This document shows positions 25,131 through 47,012 of a stretch of DNA of 64,000 bases, in pieces. The stretch covers positions 15,214,501 through 15,278,500 of the forward strand of contig NC_092183.1 of assembly GCF_043641665.1 (NCBI RefSeq), read 5' to 3'. How positions within the stretch are numbered: position 1 is the stretch's first letter; every line of letters begins with the position of its first letter. The notes under the pieces are model-generated. The model saw nothing but the letters and a program-made list of their open reading frames with translations. It ran no database searches and was not told where the DNA came from. The DNA is from Enoplosus armatus (lineage: Eukaryota; Chordata; Actinopteri; Centrarchiformes; Enoplosidae). Made by a program: the position numbers and the translations under genes.

Positions 25131-25600
25131 AAAACACTTGCACACAGCCATTAGCTGAATTCAAGAATAATACGAAGTGACAGGAAATTGTATGGAAACA
25201 TTTGCACATGCACTTTCTCAGATGGCAATAAGTGTTGTTTTACCATCTAAGACTGAGCTTATTTAGGTCAGACTGTAACTAGATCCCGGACGTCAAATTC
25301 TACAAGCCACAAAAAAGCCAGTTTCATGCCAAGCAAGTCAACAGAATTATTTGTGGCATGCTGCAGATAAGAAGTTGTTAGACCAGACAACAGATGGTCA
25401 GTTACACATAAATGGAAAGACAGACTTATTTGATAGTGAAGAGGTTTTGAACGTGTGCTGATCTACACACACATATGTGATGTTTTCCAGAAGAGCATAG
25501 AAAGTGAAGAGTACTTACCAATGCCTTGAGCTGTGACAGTGAGCACCAGCTGTTGCAGCACCAGAGACAGAGCCACTGCTCTGGCCCACACACCCATCAT
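17482..25600 (-). CDS. thbs4: Thrombospondin-4, complete
   Basis: Secreted pentameric calcium-binding matrix glycoprotein of tendon, muscle and vessel. Minus-strand exons in transcript order: 25600-25519, 24565-24368, 24235-23988, 23815-23713, 23611-23520, 22750-22699, 22586-22384, 22266-22129, 22034-21954, 21870-21718, 21594-21490, 21293-21186, 21085-20926, 19904-19786, 19703-19651, 19562-19478, 19353-19257, 19159-18981, 18618-18570, 18458-18262, 18023-17851, 17759-17620, 17531-17482. Phases fit; 954 residues (human 961). Order: signal peptide ([20 protein letters not shown]), laminin-G-like N-domain to about 200, coiled coil 210-250 ([18 protein letters not shown]), four EGF-like modules about 255-450, type-3 Ca repeats about 450-735 (DxDxDG runs), and L-lectin C-domain. 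Segments such as [20 protein letters not shown] and [19 protein letters not shown] single out THBS4 over THBS3/COMP. Start ATGATG; either Met is possible. The donor at 19478 (ATG-gtttta) is weak. Which teleost copy (4a or 4b) is not decided. Confidence 0.95.
18105..18261 (+). mobile_element. tRNA-derived fish SINE filling a thbs4 intron
   Basis: Starts agctgtggctcaggaggtag (A-box-like), has a B-box-like gggtcggtcccc near 18145, then the fish SINE body agtgtccttgggcaagac and aaccccaaattgctc, and ends tatataaatgcagccattta. This head-body-tail order is that of a widespread teleost tRNA-derived SINE; I do not assign the family name. It makes up about 157 of the 238 bp intron 18024-18261, and its last bases, read on the minus strand, are the splice donor gtaaatgg of the thbs4 exon ending at 18262. 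Confidence 0.85.
19905..20925 (-). other. thbs4 intron, no gene seen
   Basis: A 1.0 kb intron inside the type-3 repeat region, between exons ending ...DDDMDGDG and starting GLKNILDNC. No repeat or coding sequence was recognised; the open frames at 20418-20708 and 20133-20375 look random. Confidence 0.6.
22751..23519 (-). other. thbs4 intron, possible decayed retroelement
   Basis: A 769 bp intron between the coiled-coil exon and the exon coding [18 protein letters not shown]. The stretch 22930-23400 has a loosely coding-like texture with many stops and may be a decayed LINE fragment, but I could not match it to a family. Confidence 0.4.
24913..24944. repeat. (TG)n microsatellite in thbs4 intron 1
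   Basis: Pure TG dinucleotide tract. It pairs in composition with the CA tract at 25073-25126, 130 bp away, so the transcript could fold into a long GU/AC hairpin. Confidence 0.95.
25073..25126. repeat. (CA)n microsatellite in thbs4 intron 1
   Basis: About 27 CA units, one of the longest dinucleotide tracts in the window. Long Val/Cys open frames across it on the minus strand are artefacts. Confidence 0.95.
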
Positions 25601-28102
25601 CGGTGCTTCAGTATGGGACACAGCTCAGGAGAAGCTCCTCTTGTGGACCAATAAGAGTATCACAGATTAATCCCCTATTTTAATGATCCAACAGAAGGAT
25701 GGACAAATCCAGATGTTGAAGCAAAATCTCAGCAGAGGTGAGATGGTTTTGTGGCCACGGGCACAGCTTTTAAAGCAAAGGGGAGTGTCCTTGTACTCCA
25801 CTGTTGCGAAAGTGGCACAGTGCAGGGACTATTTCAATAGTTTGTGGGAGTGTCCCCTTGCTAGGAATTTATTACTAAGTTTGATCAAATGATAAGTTGT
25901 ATATTGTCCCCGTGTGTAAAAGCTGGAGTAGTACTACATGCTAGAAACAGTGAAAGCCACAAATCCAATATTTAAAACATAAAAATTAGGCATTATACTA
26001 TGCATTTTATGTATTTATGATCTATTTTATTTAGAGTCAAAATAAAGCTTTTATTCCCTGAGTCTTTCTGTCTAATGTCTTCTTTGATTTGTGATATAAT
26101 AACATAAAAAGTACTCTAAATCAGTCTGTCTTCAGTTAGCCAACTCTAAAAAATGTCTAAAATGGATTGTGCCTGGGTCTTAAGGGAGGAAAACCTGATT
26201 CCAGCTGGCCATTGGTTTTCCCAAAAACATCATGAACCTTGGACGTAGATATGATGTCCTAGTTCATCTCCAGTAATCCAGTTGAATTGTATAACTGTAT
26301 GCCAGATGTTTTTCATTTTAATTTTATTTTATTTAACTTGTTCGACATGCCTCTGCAAGCCTTTTCCTAATTCCATCTGTTAGAGAATGTGGGAAAAGAA
26401 GGACAAAGAGAGCTACACTTGGGACCCTGGAAACATTTCATGATAGATGTCTGGTACTTGTCTTAAAGCTTTCTCTACTAACCTCAAGTAGATTTCAACA
26501 TCTCAGCTGCTGGTCGGAGCCAAAGAGAGACATTTACCATCCCTCAGTGCATTATCACCGGGCATCAGTCTGTGTCTAGCTGTCTGGTCTCTGACCAAAC
26601 ACCTGGCAGCCTTCAACAGTCTGACTGTCAGCCCAGGGACAGACATCATGCTATTGTTGCTGGAAATAAGTAAAATGCCACAAAAATGGTAATTATTATT
26701 TTACATGGAAATCAAAATATGAAAAGGTTGTTGTTGTTTCATTGTTTCATTCTTGCTATACAGTAAGTGAGTCTCTATATACAAGGAGGCATACAGTGTG
26801 TCACTGTTCCTTTCAAGACTTGCAGCTGTTTGCTTAAAAACAAGAGCAACTGAGTGATATGACTATTTGATCATGTTATCTCTGGTCTCGTGTAGCCTTT
26901 ACATTATTGGCATAATAGTGACATAATACATCGAGGGAATATCACCACTCTGAACAACCACATGACTTCTTTAATACAGATGAAGTTTAATTCTTGTAAT
27001 TAAGATGTGACTCACCAAGCATTTTTTTCTTGGCAATGTTTTACAACAAGTACACATATTTCTATCAGTAACCAAGGAAGGAGGTAAGGAGGGACAAATC
27101 AGGACCTAACTGCTAAGTAATATATTGCTCACACATAATCCCTGAATAAGTCTTTAGGAAGATACTTGACAGGAGACTGCTTTATACTAAATGTAAAGTA
27201 TATATAAGGTATATTAGGTTTTTATGTGTAGATTGTCCTCATCCAAATGGAGGGTCTAAGAATAGAGGCTGTTGTTTGTTATACATATTGTAAAGCTCTT
27301 TGTGTGATTTGAGTTGACTATATTAATGGGTCAGTTCCTATTCTGTGCATCTGCACTGTGGACATTTTCTAAATAAATTCTTCCAGAATAATTCAGAATC
27401 AGGGGCTGCATTTTCCCAAAAATGTAAAAATAAATATGAGATTGACCTTGGAACCAGCAGTGGGCAAAACAGTCTCATCACAAGGTCCATTAGCAGCTGT
27501 TCTGGAGCTTTCGATCGAATCACACAATCTTCCTCAGCAGATCGTGCTGCACAGTTGTCATGGATTTGATTGTTTCCATTTTTTTCTTTTTTCTTTAATG
27601 ATTTCTCATTGATGCTGTTATATGTTCTCATCCATGTTGATGTATGTTAATAAAATCTCTCATTATGTTTACTATTTTTGTGCCCCCTCTCATAAAAGTG
27701 CATCATGCTGCTAGGGTGGCTTAATTCCTTCAGGATTACCTCACCATTACGTACCAATTTTATGACCCTTCAAGCGAAGTAAAGCATCATCCAAACAAAG
27801 CTAATGAGTTTTTACTGGGAATTAACCATTATACTTGGATAACATAAACTAGAGTCTGAATTTTCAAAAAATGCAGTCAAAACACATTTATATTAATATT
27901 CACATCCGTCTGTCACATTATCATTCTTTCATACAATACAAATGTGCGTGACAGGTCATGTAAACACTTGACAGAAAACATTTGAACATTTTTCATCTGA
28001 TTAATGTTCTCGCCTGATTTCTTTAACTGACTTTTTCACCTCTGCAGGCTCTGATATGACAGGTACGTCGTGACGTCATCAGCCCCTTCCATGAATCAAA
28101 AC
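25601..28102. other. Divergent thbs4/mtx3 intergenic interval
   Basis: 2.5 kb between the thbs4 start codon (minus) and the mtx3 start codon (plus), thus head to head. On the minus strand a TTTAAA run near 25768-25773 lies about 170 bp upstream of the thbs4 ATG and could serve as a TATA-like element. No gene was recognised; the open frame at 27338-27631 looks random. Confidence 0.5.
28071..28078. promoter_or_regulatory. mtx3: Palindromic CRE (TGACGTCA) at mtx3 start
   Basis: Perfect 8-bp CREB/ATF palindrome whose last base is 25 bp before the mtx3 ATG, within gtacgtcgtgacgtcatc. Position and GC/CpG context suit a TATA-less housekeeping promoter with a very short 5' UTR. Confidence 0.6.
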
Positions 28103-31100
28103 ATGGCGGCTGCCATGGAGCTGAGATGCTGGGGAGGAGACTGGGGGTTGCCTTCCGTCCACACCGAGTCTCTCATAGTTCTGGTAACGTTATCGTCTGC
28201 TTGTGAAAATGCGGTCATTATACCCTGCCCTACTTTTTAAGACAAAAAGTTTCTTCTCCGGTTTTCCTGTGCGTCTTCTCTGTGTAGCTCTGGTTAGCTT
28301 CCATGCTAACTTACCTACTGCAGTTTGCTTGTTAGCTGCTCGTGCTCAGCTCGATGTGCTGGATAGAAAATAATATTTCCAGTCCAGTTGAATTTCATGT
28401 TTGCGCAGCTGCAACATAACATAATGTATGTGAAGTCTGTCCTTCACATACACTATGTCTGGTTGTCATAAGTCACTCTCAAAGCTAACAAAAATTTGGT
28501 CCTTCAAGGTCAGCTTGTTGGGGCTCTGATTTTAATTTATTTGTGTATATTCCTCGGTGGTTATTACTACCTCACCGGTAGTAATAACGTTGTTGGGAAA
28601 TTAACATTGAGTTGTTTGCTGGCTCTTTATCATGTTGTTGTCTCTCAGTGAATCCATGCAGTTTCAACTCTTACCACAAGGTGACATTTGAATAATTGTC
28701 TGACCAAGAAAATTGTATGCCATTTTCCCATTTATTTCGTTATACTAATGCATTTTGTTTTAGTTTATTGACAGCATTCTAATTTATTTTATATTTTATA
28801 TATTTTGTATATATTTATATCTTATATATCTTTATATTTATATTTATAATTTATTTTATAATATATTTTTTGTACTTTTCTAACGTAAGTACAACGTGTC
28901 AGACGTTGTCAAGGATAGTCCTGGACTTATTTTTTCATCGTTGTCACTGGTGTTTTCACCAACTTAAAACCGGCATTCAGTGTGTGACATTATGATTAAT
29001 CGATTAGGCATGGTTGACTGCTAGTGGGACAAAATAAGACATTTGAAGACGTCATCTTGGACTCCAGAAAAATTGTGTGGTTTTACTGTAATTTGACATT
29101 TTGTTCCCTAAATCAATCAATGAACAATGAAAATACCCATTAGTTGCAGCCCTAATTGATTTTGTTTCTATTGTAGTGCATTTTTTATTTTCCGCCATGT
29201 GATTTTGCTTGTTCTTTTCTCTTTCAGTAAATGAAGCTGTGTCTGGTCAGCAGTTTAATCATAGTGGTACCTTGTGCCAAATCTGCATTTGGAATCTGTG
29301 CCATAGTCTGTGCCATAGGGTACTTTAATTGCAGCCAGGTTTCAGCTTCATTACAAGACTGATATCATACAGAACTTAGCCTTGATTTAAATATTACAGT
29401 CCTGCTTTGGGCCTGTATACAGCTCAGGAAGTGAATGTTGTATGCTGGAGTGCTTTTGCATTACAGTCCCAGCATAATATCAACAACAGACTTTTAAATC
29501 ATAAAAGCACCACCGTTGTCTCTTTTTACGTTCTGTCCTTATTCAAGTTTGGATTTTCTTTCAGGCATACAGCAAGTTTTCCGGGGCAAAAGTCTCAGTT
29601 TCTCCTATAGACTGGACATGGAAAACTCTAACAGGTGGGCTGCAGCTTCCTATAAACCAGGATTTCATAACATTGTGGTCTAGACACACATGGGAATTGC
29701 TAGATATACATATATGGTCGACTGAGAATTCTATGATATAGGAATATTTGTTAAATATATACAGTACAAATAATTGAAGTTTGGAACACAACACTACCCT
29801 ATGCATAATTAAAATCTCATGACAACTCTAATACTCTAATTACAGCAGTCATGAAAAATTTTCAAACTCAAAAATTCTCCAGAAAAGGTTGAAAAACACA
29901 GATTGAAAGCATGGGGGTTTTATGTTTTCATGCATCTGATTGGGTTCCAAAATTAAATTGTAGGTACACAATACAATGTACATTACAAGACCATAACATG
30001 TTAATGCAGATGCAATGGCACTCTTAAATAACTTTACCTTTGTTTTGAATTGTAATATCTTGTCGTTCAACCTATAGCGACTGTCCCGGAGTTGCTTTGT
30101 GGAGATTCTGCAGTTCAAGGACCTACACAGATTCTCAACTTCCTGAGGAAACAGGTAAGATTGGATGCCAAGGCTGCTCACTGTCCATCACCTGGTCATT
30201 ATGTCCCTAAAGCCATTTAGCAGAATCAGCAGATCTACTGTGGTATTTATGATTTTTCTTTTTTTCTTTTCCAGAGGTTTAATGCAGACTATGAGCTGAC
30301 AGCCAGACAAGGAGCAGACACCATGGCATACATCGCTCTGCTTGAAGAAAAACTACGACCAGCTCTGGTAACACCATCTGTCTTCTGCTTGCTCCCTGAC
30401 AAAAACTAATCTGTGAGTACTGCTAATATTTAGAGTGATTCTTTGTGTCCCACAGTTGCACACTTTCTGGGTGGATGCAGAAAACTACGCCAATTTGACA
30501 CGACCGTGGTTTGCTTCACGCTCGCCGTTCCCCCTTAACTTTCTCGTCCCTAGTTGCCATGCCAACACCGCCCTCTCCCGCATCCTTCTAACCAAAGGAG
30601 AGGCTCCGCTACACAGAATCACTGAGGTGGAGGGAAAGGTAAATATTAATCTATCTGATTCATCAGTGTTGTGTCAACTCTGTCAACATGTCTCTGTTTG
30701 ACTGCAAAGTTCTCTTTTTCATAACTTTTTCTCCGTCTGCCTCAGATCTACAGTGATGCAAAAGAGTGCCTGAATCTTTTCTCCTACAGACTGGGAACAG
30801 CAAACTACTTCTTTGGCAACTCGTGAGTTCTTAAATGTTTAATGTTCATTTGAAGGGCCATATGTGTACATCACAGGTAGGTGCGAAGCTATTGGAAAAC
30901 GGAATAGATGAAAAAGCTTGAAATATTGGGATGGAAATATTGTCTGGTTAATTAAGTTTGTGGTTAGGAGTCAGGTGTTTTTGTCATTAAATATTCAGTT
31001 GGCCATTTGATTTGGCCATTTACACAGCAGGAACCAGGAACTATCACAATAACCCATAGGCCAGATTTTGATGTTCCAGTTGATGTTCATTGCATTAGAC

Positions 31101-31947
31101 AGCGAGGGAAAGAGTCTTCTGAAAGGTATTTCAGAAATCACTGCCTAAATGTATTTTTGTATATGTTTGTGTTTGTAGGCCGACCAGTCTGGACGCCTTT
31201 GTGTTTGGTTTTGTGGCTCCACTTTACAAAGCCAGTCTCCCCAGCAGCCCTCTGCAGAGCCACCTCCGACAGCTGGATAACCTCACACGGTTCTGTGACG
31301 ACATCCTCGCAGTCCACTTCAGCTCGGACCACCCATGTAAGAGCGCTGCGCATATTGGAAATACTCACACTCCTGTGGTTTAAGCACGGTGAAATCTACA
31401 CACAAAGATGCAGACAGTTTCACATTTGCAAGCACACAAAACAACTAACATCATCGGCATTTTCCTTCTTCTCACATCTTTGTTTCACTGCATGCTTGCT
31501 TGTATCTGCTTTATTTAACGCTGTTCCTGTTGCGCTGACTCTCTGCTATCGCTGTCTTCCTCTGTGGGTGTCCCCTTACTTCATCTCTCTCCAGGTCCTC
31601 CCCCACCTGTTCAGGAAACAATGGATGCCAACCTCCAGAAACTAACTCAGCTTGTAAACAAAGAGTCCAACTTGATAGAGAAGGTGCTTCTGCTTTCCTT
31701 TTATCTTCTTTGCATGGGTTCATGGTTGCATTTGGCAGGTACAATCTCAGCTTTACTAAAACTATATTAAGTGTCTCTTACTGAATCATTGTCATATTAT
31801 TTTCTGCTCATGCATTTGAGCTCTAACTAAACTGGACATCCTGTACTATAGATGGATGACAACCTTCGCAGCAGCCCTCAGCACAAACCCCACAGACCAG
31901 ACCTCAAACCCAGTCTGGCCAGTGAGAAGAGCTCTACCCCTGCCTAA
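28103..31947 (+). CDS. mtx3: Metaxin-3, complete
   Basis: Metaxin of the mitochondrial outer membrane, where metaxins work with the SAM complex in importing and inserting beta-barrel proteins. Nine exons: 28103-28183, 29565-29634, 30078-30154, 30275-30367, 30456-30638, 30746-30822, 31179-31336, 31595-31683, 31852-31947 (TAA). All junctions are GT-AG with consistent phase; 307 residues. The start [20 protein letters not shown] matches the family start. Then follow a GST-N-like (thioredoxin-fold) metaxin domain to about 105, with [21 protein letters not shown] and [11 protein letters not shown], and a GST-C-like domain about 125-265 with [30 protein letters not shown] and the MTX3-typical [20 protein letters not shown]. 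The tail is polar and there is no C-terminal anchor, which fits MTX3 rather than MTX1. The second ATG (codon 5) is an alternative start; the first has the better family match. Confidence 0.95.
28184..29564 (+). other. mtx3 intron 1
   Basis: A 1.4 kb intron with an AT-rich patch at 28780-28870 (tandem-like tatattt units) and a partial MITE-like repeat at 28990-29155. No other exon recognised. Confidence 0.65.
28990..29155 (-). mobile_element. Partial MITE-like teleost repeat, reverse copy
   Basis: Ends ttagttgcagccctaa, the inverted terminus of the element seen forward at 63017-63361 (start agggctgcaact). Inside it are gattaatcgattagg and acatttgaagacgtcatctt, both internal marks of this common teleost repeat. 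About half length compared with the 63 kb copy, so internally deleted. Confidence 0.7.
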
Positions 31948-32678
31948 TCCCTGACCTGTCAACCCTGATCTAGCCTTATGAATGGAGGAGGAGCAGCTTG
32001 TAGATGAAAGGTGCAGTTCTGAATCTGACTCAACATCCTGAAATCAAAAAATAGTCATCCAGCTGAACTGACTTGAATGGCAAAAAAATCTAATAATTAA
32101 TGGATGTATGAGTCTATAATTATAAAAGAGACTATTTTATAGCGATATAATTATGATAGATTTCAAAGATGTTAGTCTAAAAGAGAAGGGAAAGTGCATG
32201 TGTGAGGTTTTTTAAAAAGGTTGAGCGCATGTACGTGGTTGAGGATGGAATGCTATGAAGTGGTGCTTGATGAGAAAGACACAGAAAGTTCAAAGGAAAG
32301 CAAAAATGGAAAAGTCCAGCAGGGAAAATGAGTGGGCCAATTGTCCATTTTTCTTTTAACCTCTTCTTCCTTTTGTTTTCTATAAGAAATATGTATTTTC
32401 TTTATGAAGTTTCCCGTTTTTTCATCACTATACAGTTGATGCCCTATAAGAAATGTGGAAATGTCCTCACCTGCTTCATGAGGATATTGAAATTACTGGC
32501 TTAAAGAGACATTGGTCACTAAAGTAGAAAAGTGTTGGGCTTGAGCACCTTATGGTAATATTTGTTTAGTTATTTTATGTTACTCCAGATTATAAATCTG
32601 TGTTTTCTCATGGAGGATCTCAGGTCCTTTAGCACCCCTCTGAGCACACGTCCTTCCTCATAGCCACTGTTGAATTGA

Positions 32679-32684
32679 ATAAAA
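32679..32684 (+). terminator. mtx3: Poly(A) signal AATAAA, proximal, mtx3
   Basis: Hexamer in gaattgaataaaattaaaa, 732 bp after the stop codon. The downstream element is weak (tgtacagtatgtatgcag). Confidence 0.45.
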
Positions 32685-32943
32685 TTAAAATTGAATTGGT
32701 ATAATGTACAGTATGTATGCAGTCATGACTATAGGAATAAGGAATACTTATTTTGCTTTGCGTTCACCTCCTCTGCTTTGTATAGCTTGTATAGTTGTAA
32801 ATAGTTTCATGATTAACATCAATGCAATTTACTTTCCTCTAATAGGGCTGATCAGCTTATTCACAATCTTTGCTAGATACGCTGAGGTAATGGAAGGGCC
32901 TTACACACTGTATTAACTTATTCATGCAAAACATGTGGGACTA

Positions 32944-32945
<2 letters not shown>

Positions 32946-32990
<45 letters not shown>
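32946..32990. repeat. (TG)n microsatellite
   Basis: About 22 TG units following a short TA run (atatatatatg), within the putative mtx3 3' UTR. Confidence 0.95.
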
Positions 32991-32993
<3 letters not shown>

Positions 32994-33478
32994 TTTCCCA
33001 ATGACTATCAGAACCAGTGTGTCTTTCATTGTTTTTCATTTTAGTTTCTGTGTTGTGTGAGATATTCTTTGACATTAACAATCCACTCACTGCTGTTGTT
33101 GCCATGATTTTCCACAACCATTTTTGTAAAACATTTGTTTTGATTTTTCTGCTGTGTTATCATTTGCTGTCCCTATTTAGTGGTCACTTTGTTAAAACTG
33201 AAGTGTCTGTCTCATTAGCTGCCTTTTTGTGCTTTATTTTTACCTTCCGAATTTCTAACAGAACTTGGATGGTGAAATGAGTTGCCTTTTCATTTTTCTT
33301 TTTACTGCCTTGTTACCTAATATCCTCACAGCTCATACATGACTGAACTTTGTCTGCTCCTTGTGATTGCTTTCATGATTTCTCTGTGTCTCAGTCTGGA
33401 TACTTGGGCTCTTGCAACTTCTAAAAAAAATCACTTCATGGTTACATTCCCTTTAAAGCACCATATCCTGAAACAATA

Positions 33479-33513
<35 letters not shown>
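33479..33513. repeat. (TG)n microsatellite
   Basis: About 17 TG units, the second in the putative mtx3 3' UTR, 490 bp from the first and in the same orientation. UG repeats in RNA are binding sites for TDP-43/CELF-type proteins. Confidence 0.95.
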
Positions 33514-33516
<3 letters not shown>

Positions 33517-33772
33517 TGCCAATTACAAAATCGTGTTGGACTACTAACAGGCTTGTGAGGACCATATGGGTACAGTGTGCCTTCATGACTGCTGGTGTTT
33601 TTGTACAATTGTCAAAATGTTCACAGTGTCCTTCATAATTTTGATACATCGTCATAAATGATTTTTGTCATTTCTGTTACTGTTCATTCTCTCAATGGTT
33701 GGTTACAACTGTCTTCATATTATTTAAATACAAATATGATAATCTGACTGCCACTGTCTTTTTTCCAAGCAA

Positions 33773-33778
33773 AATAAA
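33773..33778 (+). terminator. mtx3: Poly(A) signal AATAAA, distal, mtx3
   Basis: Hexamer in gcaaaataaacatc. The downstream region is not strongly GT-rich. Likely end of the longest mtx3 transcript, leaving about 2.2 kb to the cmya5 stop codon. Confidence 0.45.
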
Positions 33779-33790
33779 CATCTTAATATC

Positions 33791-35956
33791 GTTTAACTAA
33801 ATGTGCCCACAAAACAGTCAACTGGAGCCTAGATTCAAATTGTATAAGAGCTGATTGCTTCCTGGTTTGTGCTTGAAAAGATGTTGTAGATGTTTTCTCC
33901 ATCGTCTAAGCCGATGCAGCAAGGCGTGCTATTGGGGGGGCTTGTTTTTCCAGTAATAATTACAGAAGATTTTACCCTTGCCCACCATGCTTCTCTGATT
34001 GTGTGATCGGCTGTTTAGATGTTGGAAGGATAGAGAGCTCTTTGTTTGGTTTTGGCCTTGGACATGGAAAAAATGAGAGTAATTAAGCCGAAAGGATATG
34101 ATGCATACTTGACATCAGATATTGGTCATCGGTCACATGAGGGAGACTGTCCTGCTGAGGCTTCTCTTGGCTGGCTATTTAATAGGATGTGGTAAAGGGA
34201 AATAAATGAAAAATTTGGATCTGTTGTCAAATTTGTACCAAAAATATATCTTGAGTGTTTGCATCATTTCAATTGCAGTGATTTACGACACTATTGTCAC
34301 CCTTTTCTTCTATTTTTTCTGGGTTAGATAGTGTGACAGATCTCTGGTGTTGAGATGACAAAAACAAAAACAGCAAAAATAAAAATAGTTCCAACTTCCC
34401 AACCCAGTGTTATCCACTGCAGGAATGCAGAAAAGAGTCAGTCCCAGTAAAATCAGTCACTTTTTCAAAGAGCTTTCCTTCAGGTTCCAGCTGAGCTGTC
34501 CAACAGATGACATGGAAGCCAGCAGCTGTTCCTTTATGATCTGCATTTGTTTTCCCCACACTCCTCTTCTTTCTTTCACTCTCCTCTCTTTGATTCCTCA
34601 GAAATGAGGAAAGGTGTCAGAGATGACAGGAAAAGGTGGGAATCTACAGTAGCTGTAAATCATAAAAAGCAATCTGGGAGTCCATGATAGATGATATATT
34701 TTGTTTTGTTTTTAGGACTGGTAGCAAAAATGTATTTGATTTCAGCCTGAGGTCCCTTTCAATTGTAATAGAGGGTAAACCCATTCAACTCACATTTTTG
34801 CACACATATAATTTGTGTATCAGTGTTTACACACATTTTTAAGTTTATAATAATGTACATTATATTACATTGCAGTAGGTCTAGAAGGCAATGAAAAATA
34901 CATGGCGAATTGCCATGTATTTTTAATATAGTTTGACTAGTCCAACTAACAAAAACATCAGAAAACTTGTTTGTCTGTATTAGAGGACAGAGAATAAATA
35001 CATTTTTGGATGATTTAGAGCCAATATTACAGCTAATAGAGTGCTGAGGCCCTCTGGTGGTGAATGTATGTTAGAAAGAAAGCTAATGAGCTGAGTCAAA
35101 ACAAATTATTAGTCCAGCTGTGCAAATATAAACATGTTCATTCAGCTCAGACATAAAAATCAGTTTACATGACAGGGAAAACAAGTCATCTCCACTTGTT
35201 GAGAGTCGCACATAACAAAATATAGTAGTGATCACATCTGTTTACAAAGGTTATTTACACAAATTCACAATATGAAACACAGTTCAAGTTCTACAGTATA
35301 TTTCTTGGAGCAATAAACTCAGAACTTTGTGTGGAAAAAGGCCTTAACTATTGCTTGTCTCAGTAATAATACTGTGTGTTTGATTTCAATATGTAGTCAG
35401 ACCATTTACTCATAGTAGCTGTCAGAAAGGGTTTAAATAAAGAGGAGAAAACTGAAAATTAGTAAATCATAGAACATTTACAAAACAGTACAAAACTATC
35501 ATATCAGCAAATGTTATGGTCAAATTCACAAAATGATCCACAACATTTCACTTCTCCAAAATACAAGACACTCACCTGTGAAAAAACTGCATCAAGGCAC
35601 TAAATTTAAATCCAGTTGTATTTCACACCGTCATCATTCATTTTCACTGCCTCTGTGTTTGATATCTGCAAGACATTTTGATTTCTGTTACCAAAGAAAT
35701 AAATGTTGAATCGAATCCCTGTTTGATCAGAGATGCAATGACGCACTATGTTGATTAGGTTTGATCTCACTAAAAACACACAAACCCATCAATGAGGCCT
35801 TGTCAGAAGAATGAGAACCAGAACCATATGAGTATATTTTATGTCCTGTCGTATCTGCAGTGTTCTCAGTAATGCAATAATGGTCATTTTAAGATCCTTC
35901 AAATCAATGTCCAACATGAACTGTAAACTCCTCAGTGTGTGAGGCAGATAGCAGAG
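33791..35956. other. Convergent mtx3/cmya5 interval, with cmya5 3' UTR
   Basis: 2.2 kb between the last mtx3 poly(A) signal and the cmya5 stop codon. The right part must carry the cmya5 3' UTR (minus strand), but I found no unambiguous minus-strand AATAAA to set its end. No gene seen. Confidence 0.5.

Positions 35957-47012
<11,056 letters not shown>

Larger units (their letters stand above)
24566..25518 (-). other. thbs4 intron 1
   Basis: A 953 bp first intron separating the signal-peptide exon from the N-terminal domain exon. It holds two opposite microsatellites (TG then CA) but no coding exon. Confidence 0.7.
31948..33790 (+). other. mtx3: Putative long mtx3 3' UTR
   Basis: AT-rich sequence after the mtx3 stop without coding character, holding two TG microsatellites. 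AATAAA signals at 32679-32684 and 33773-33778 suggest 3' UTRs of about 0.75 or 1.85 kb. Which is used cannot be told from sequence. Confidence 0.5.
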
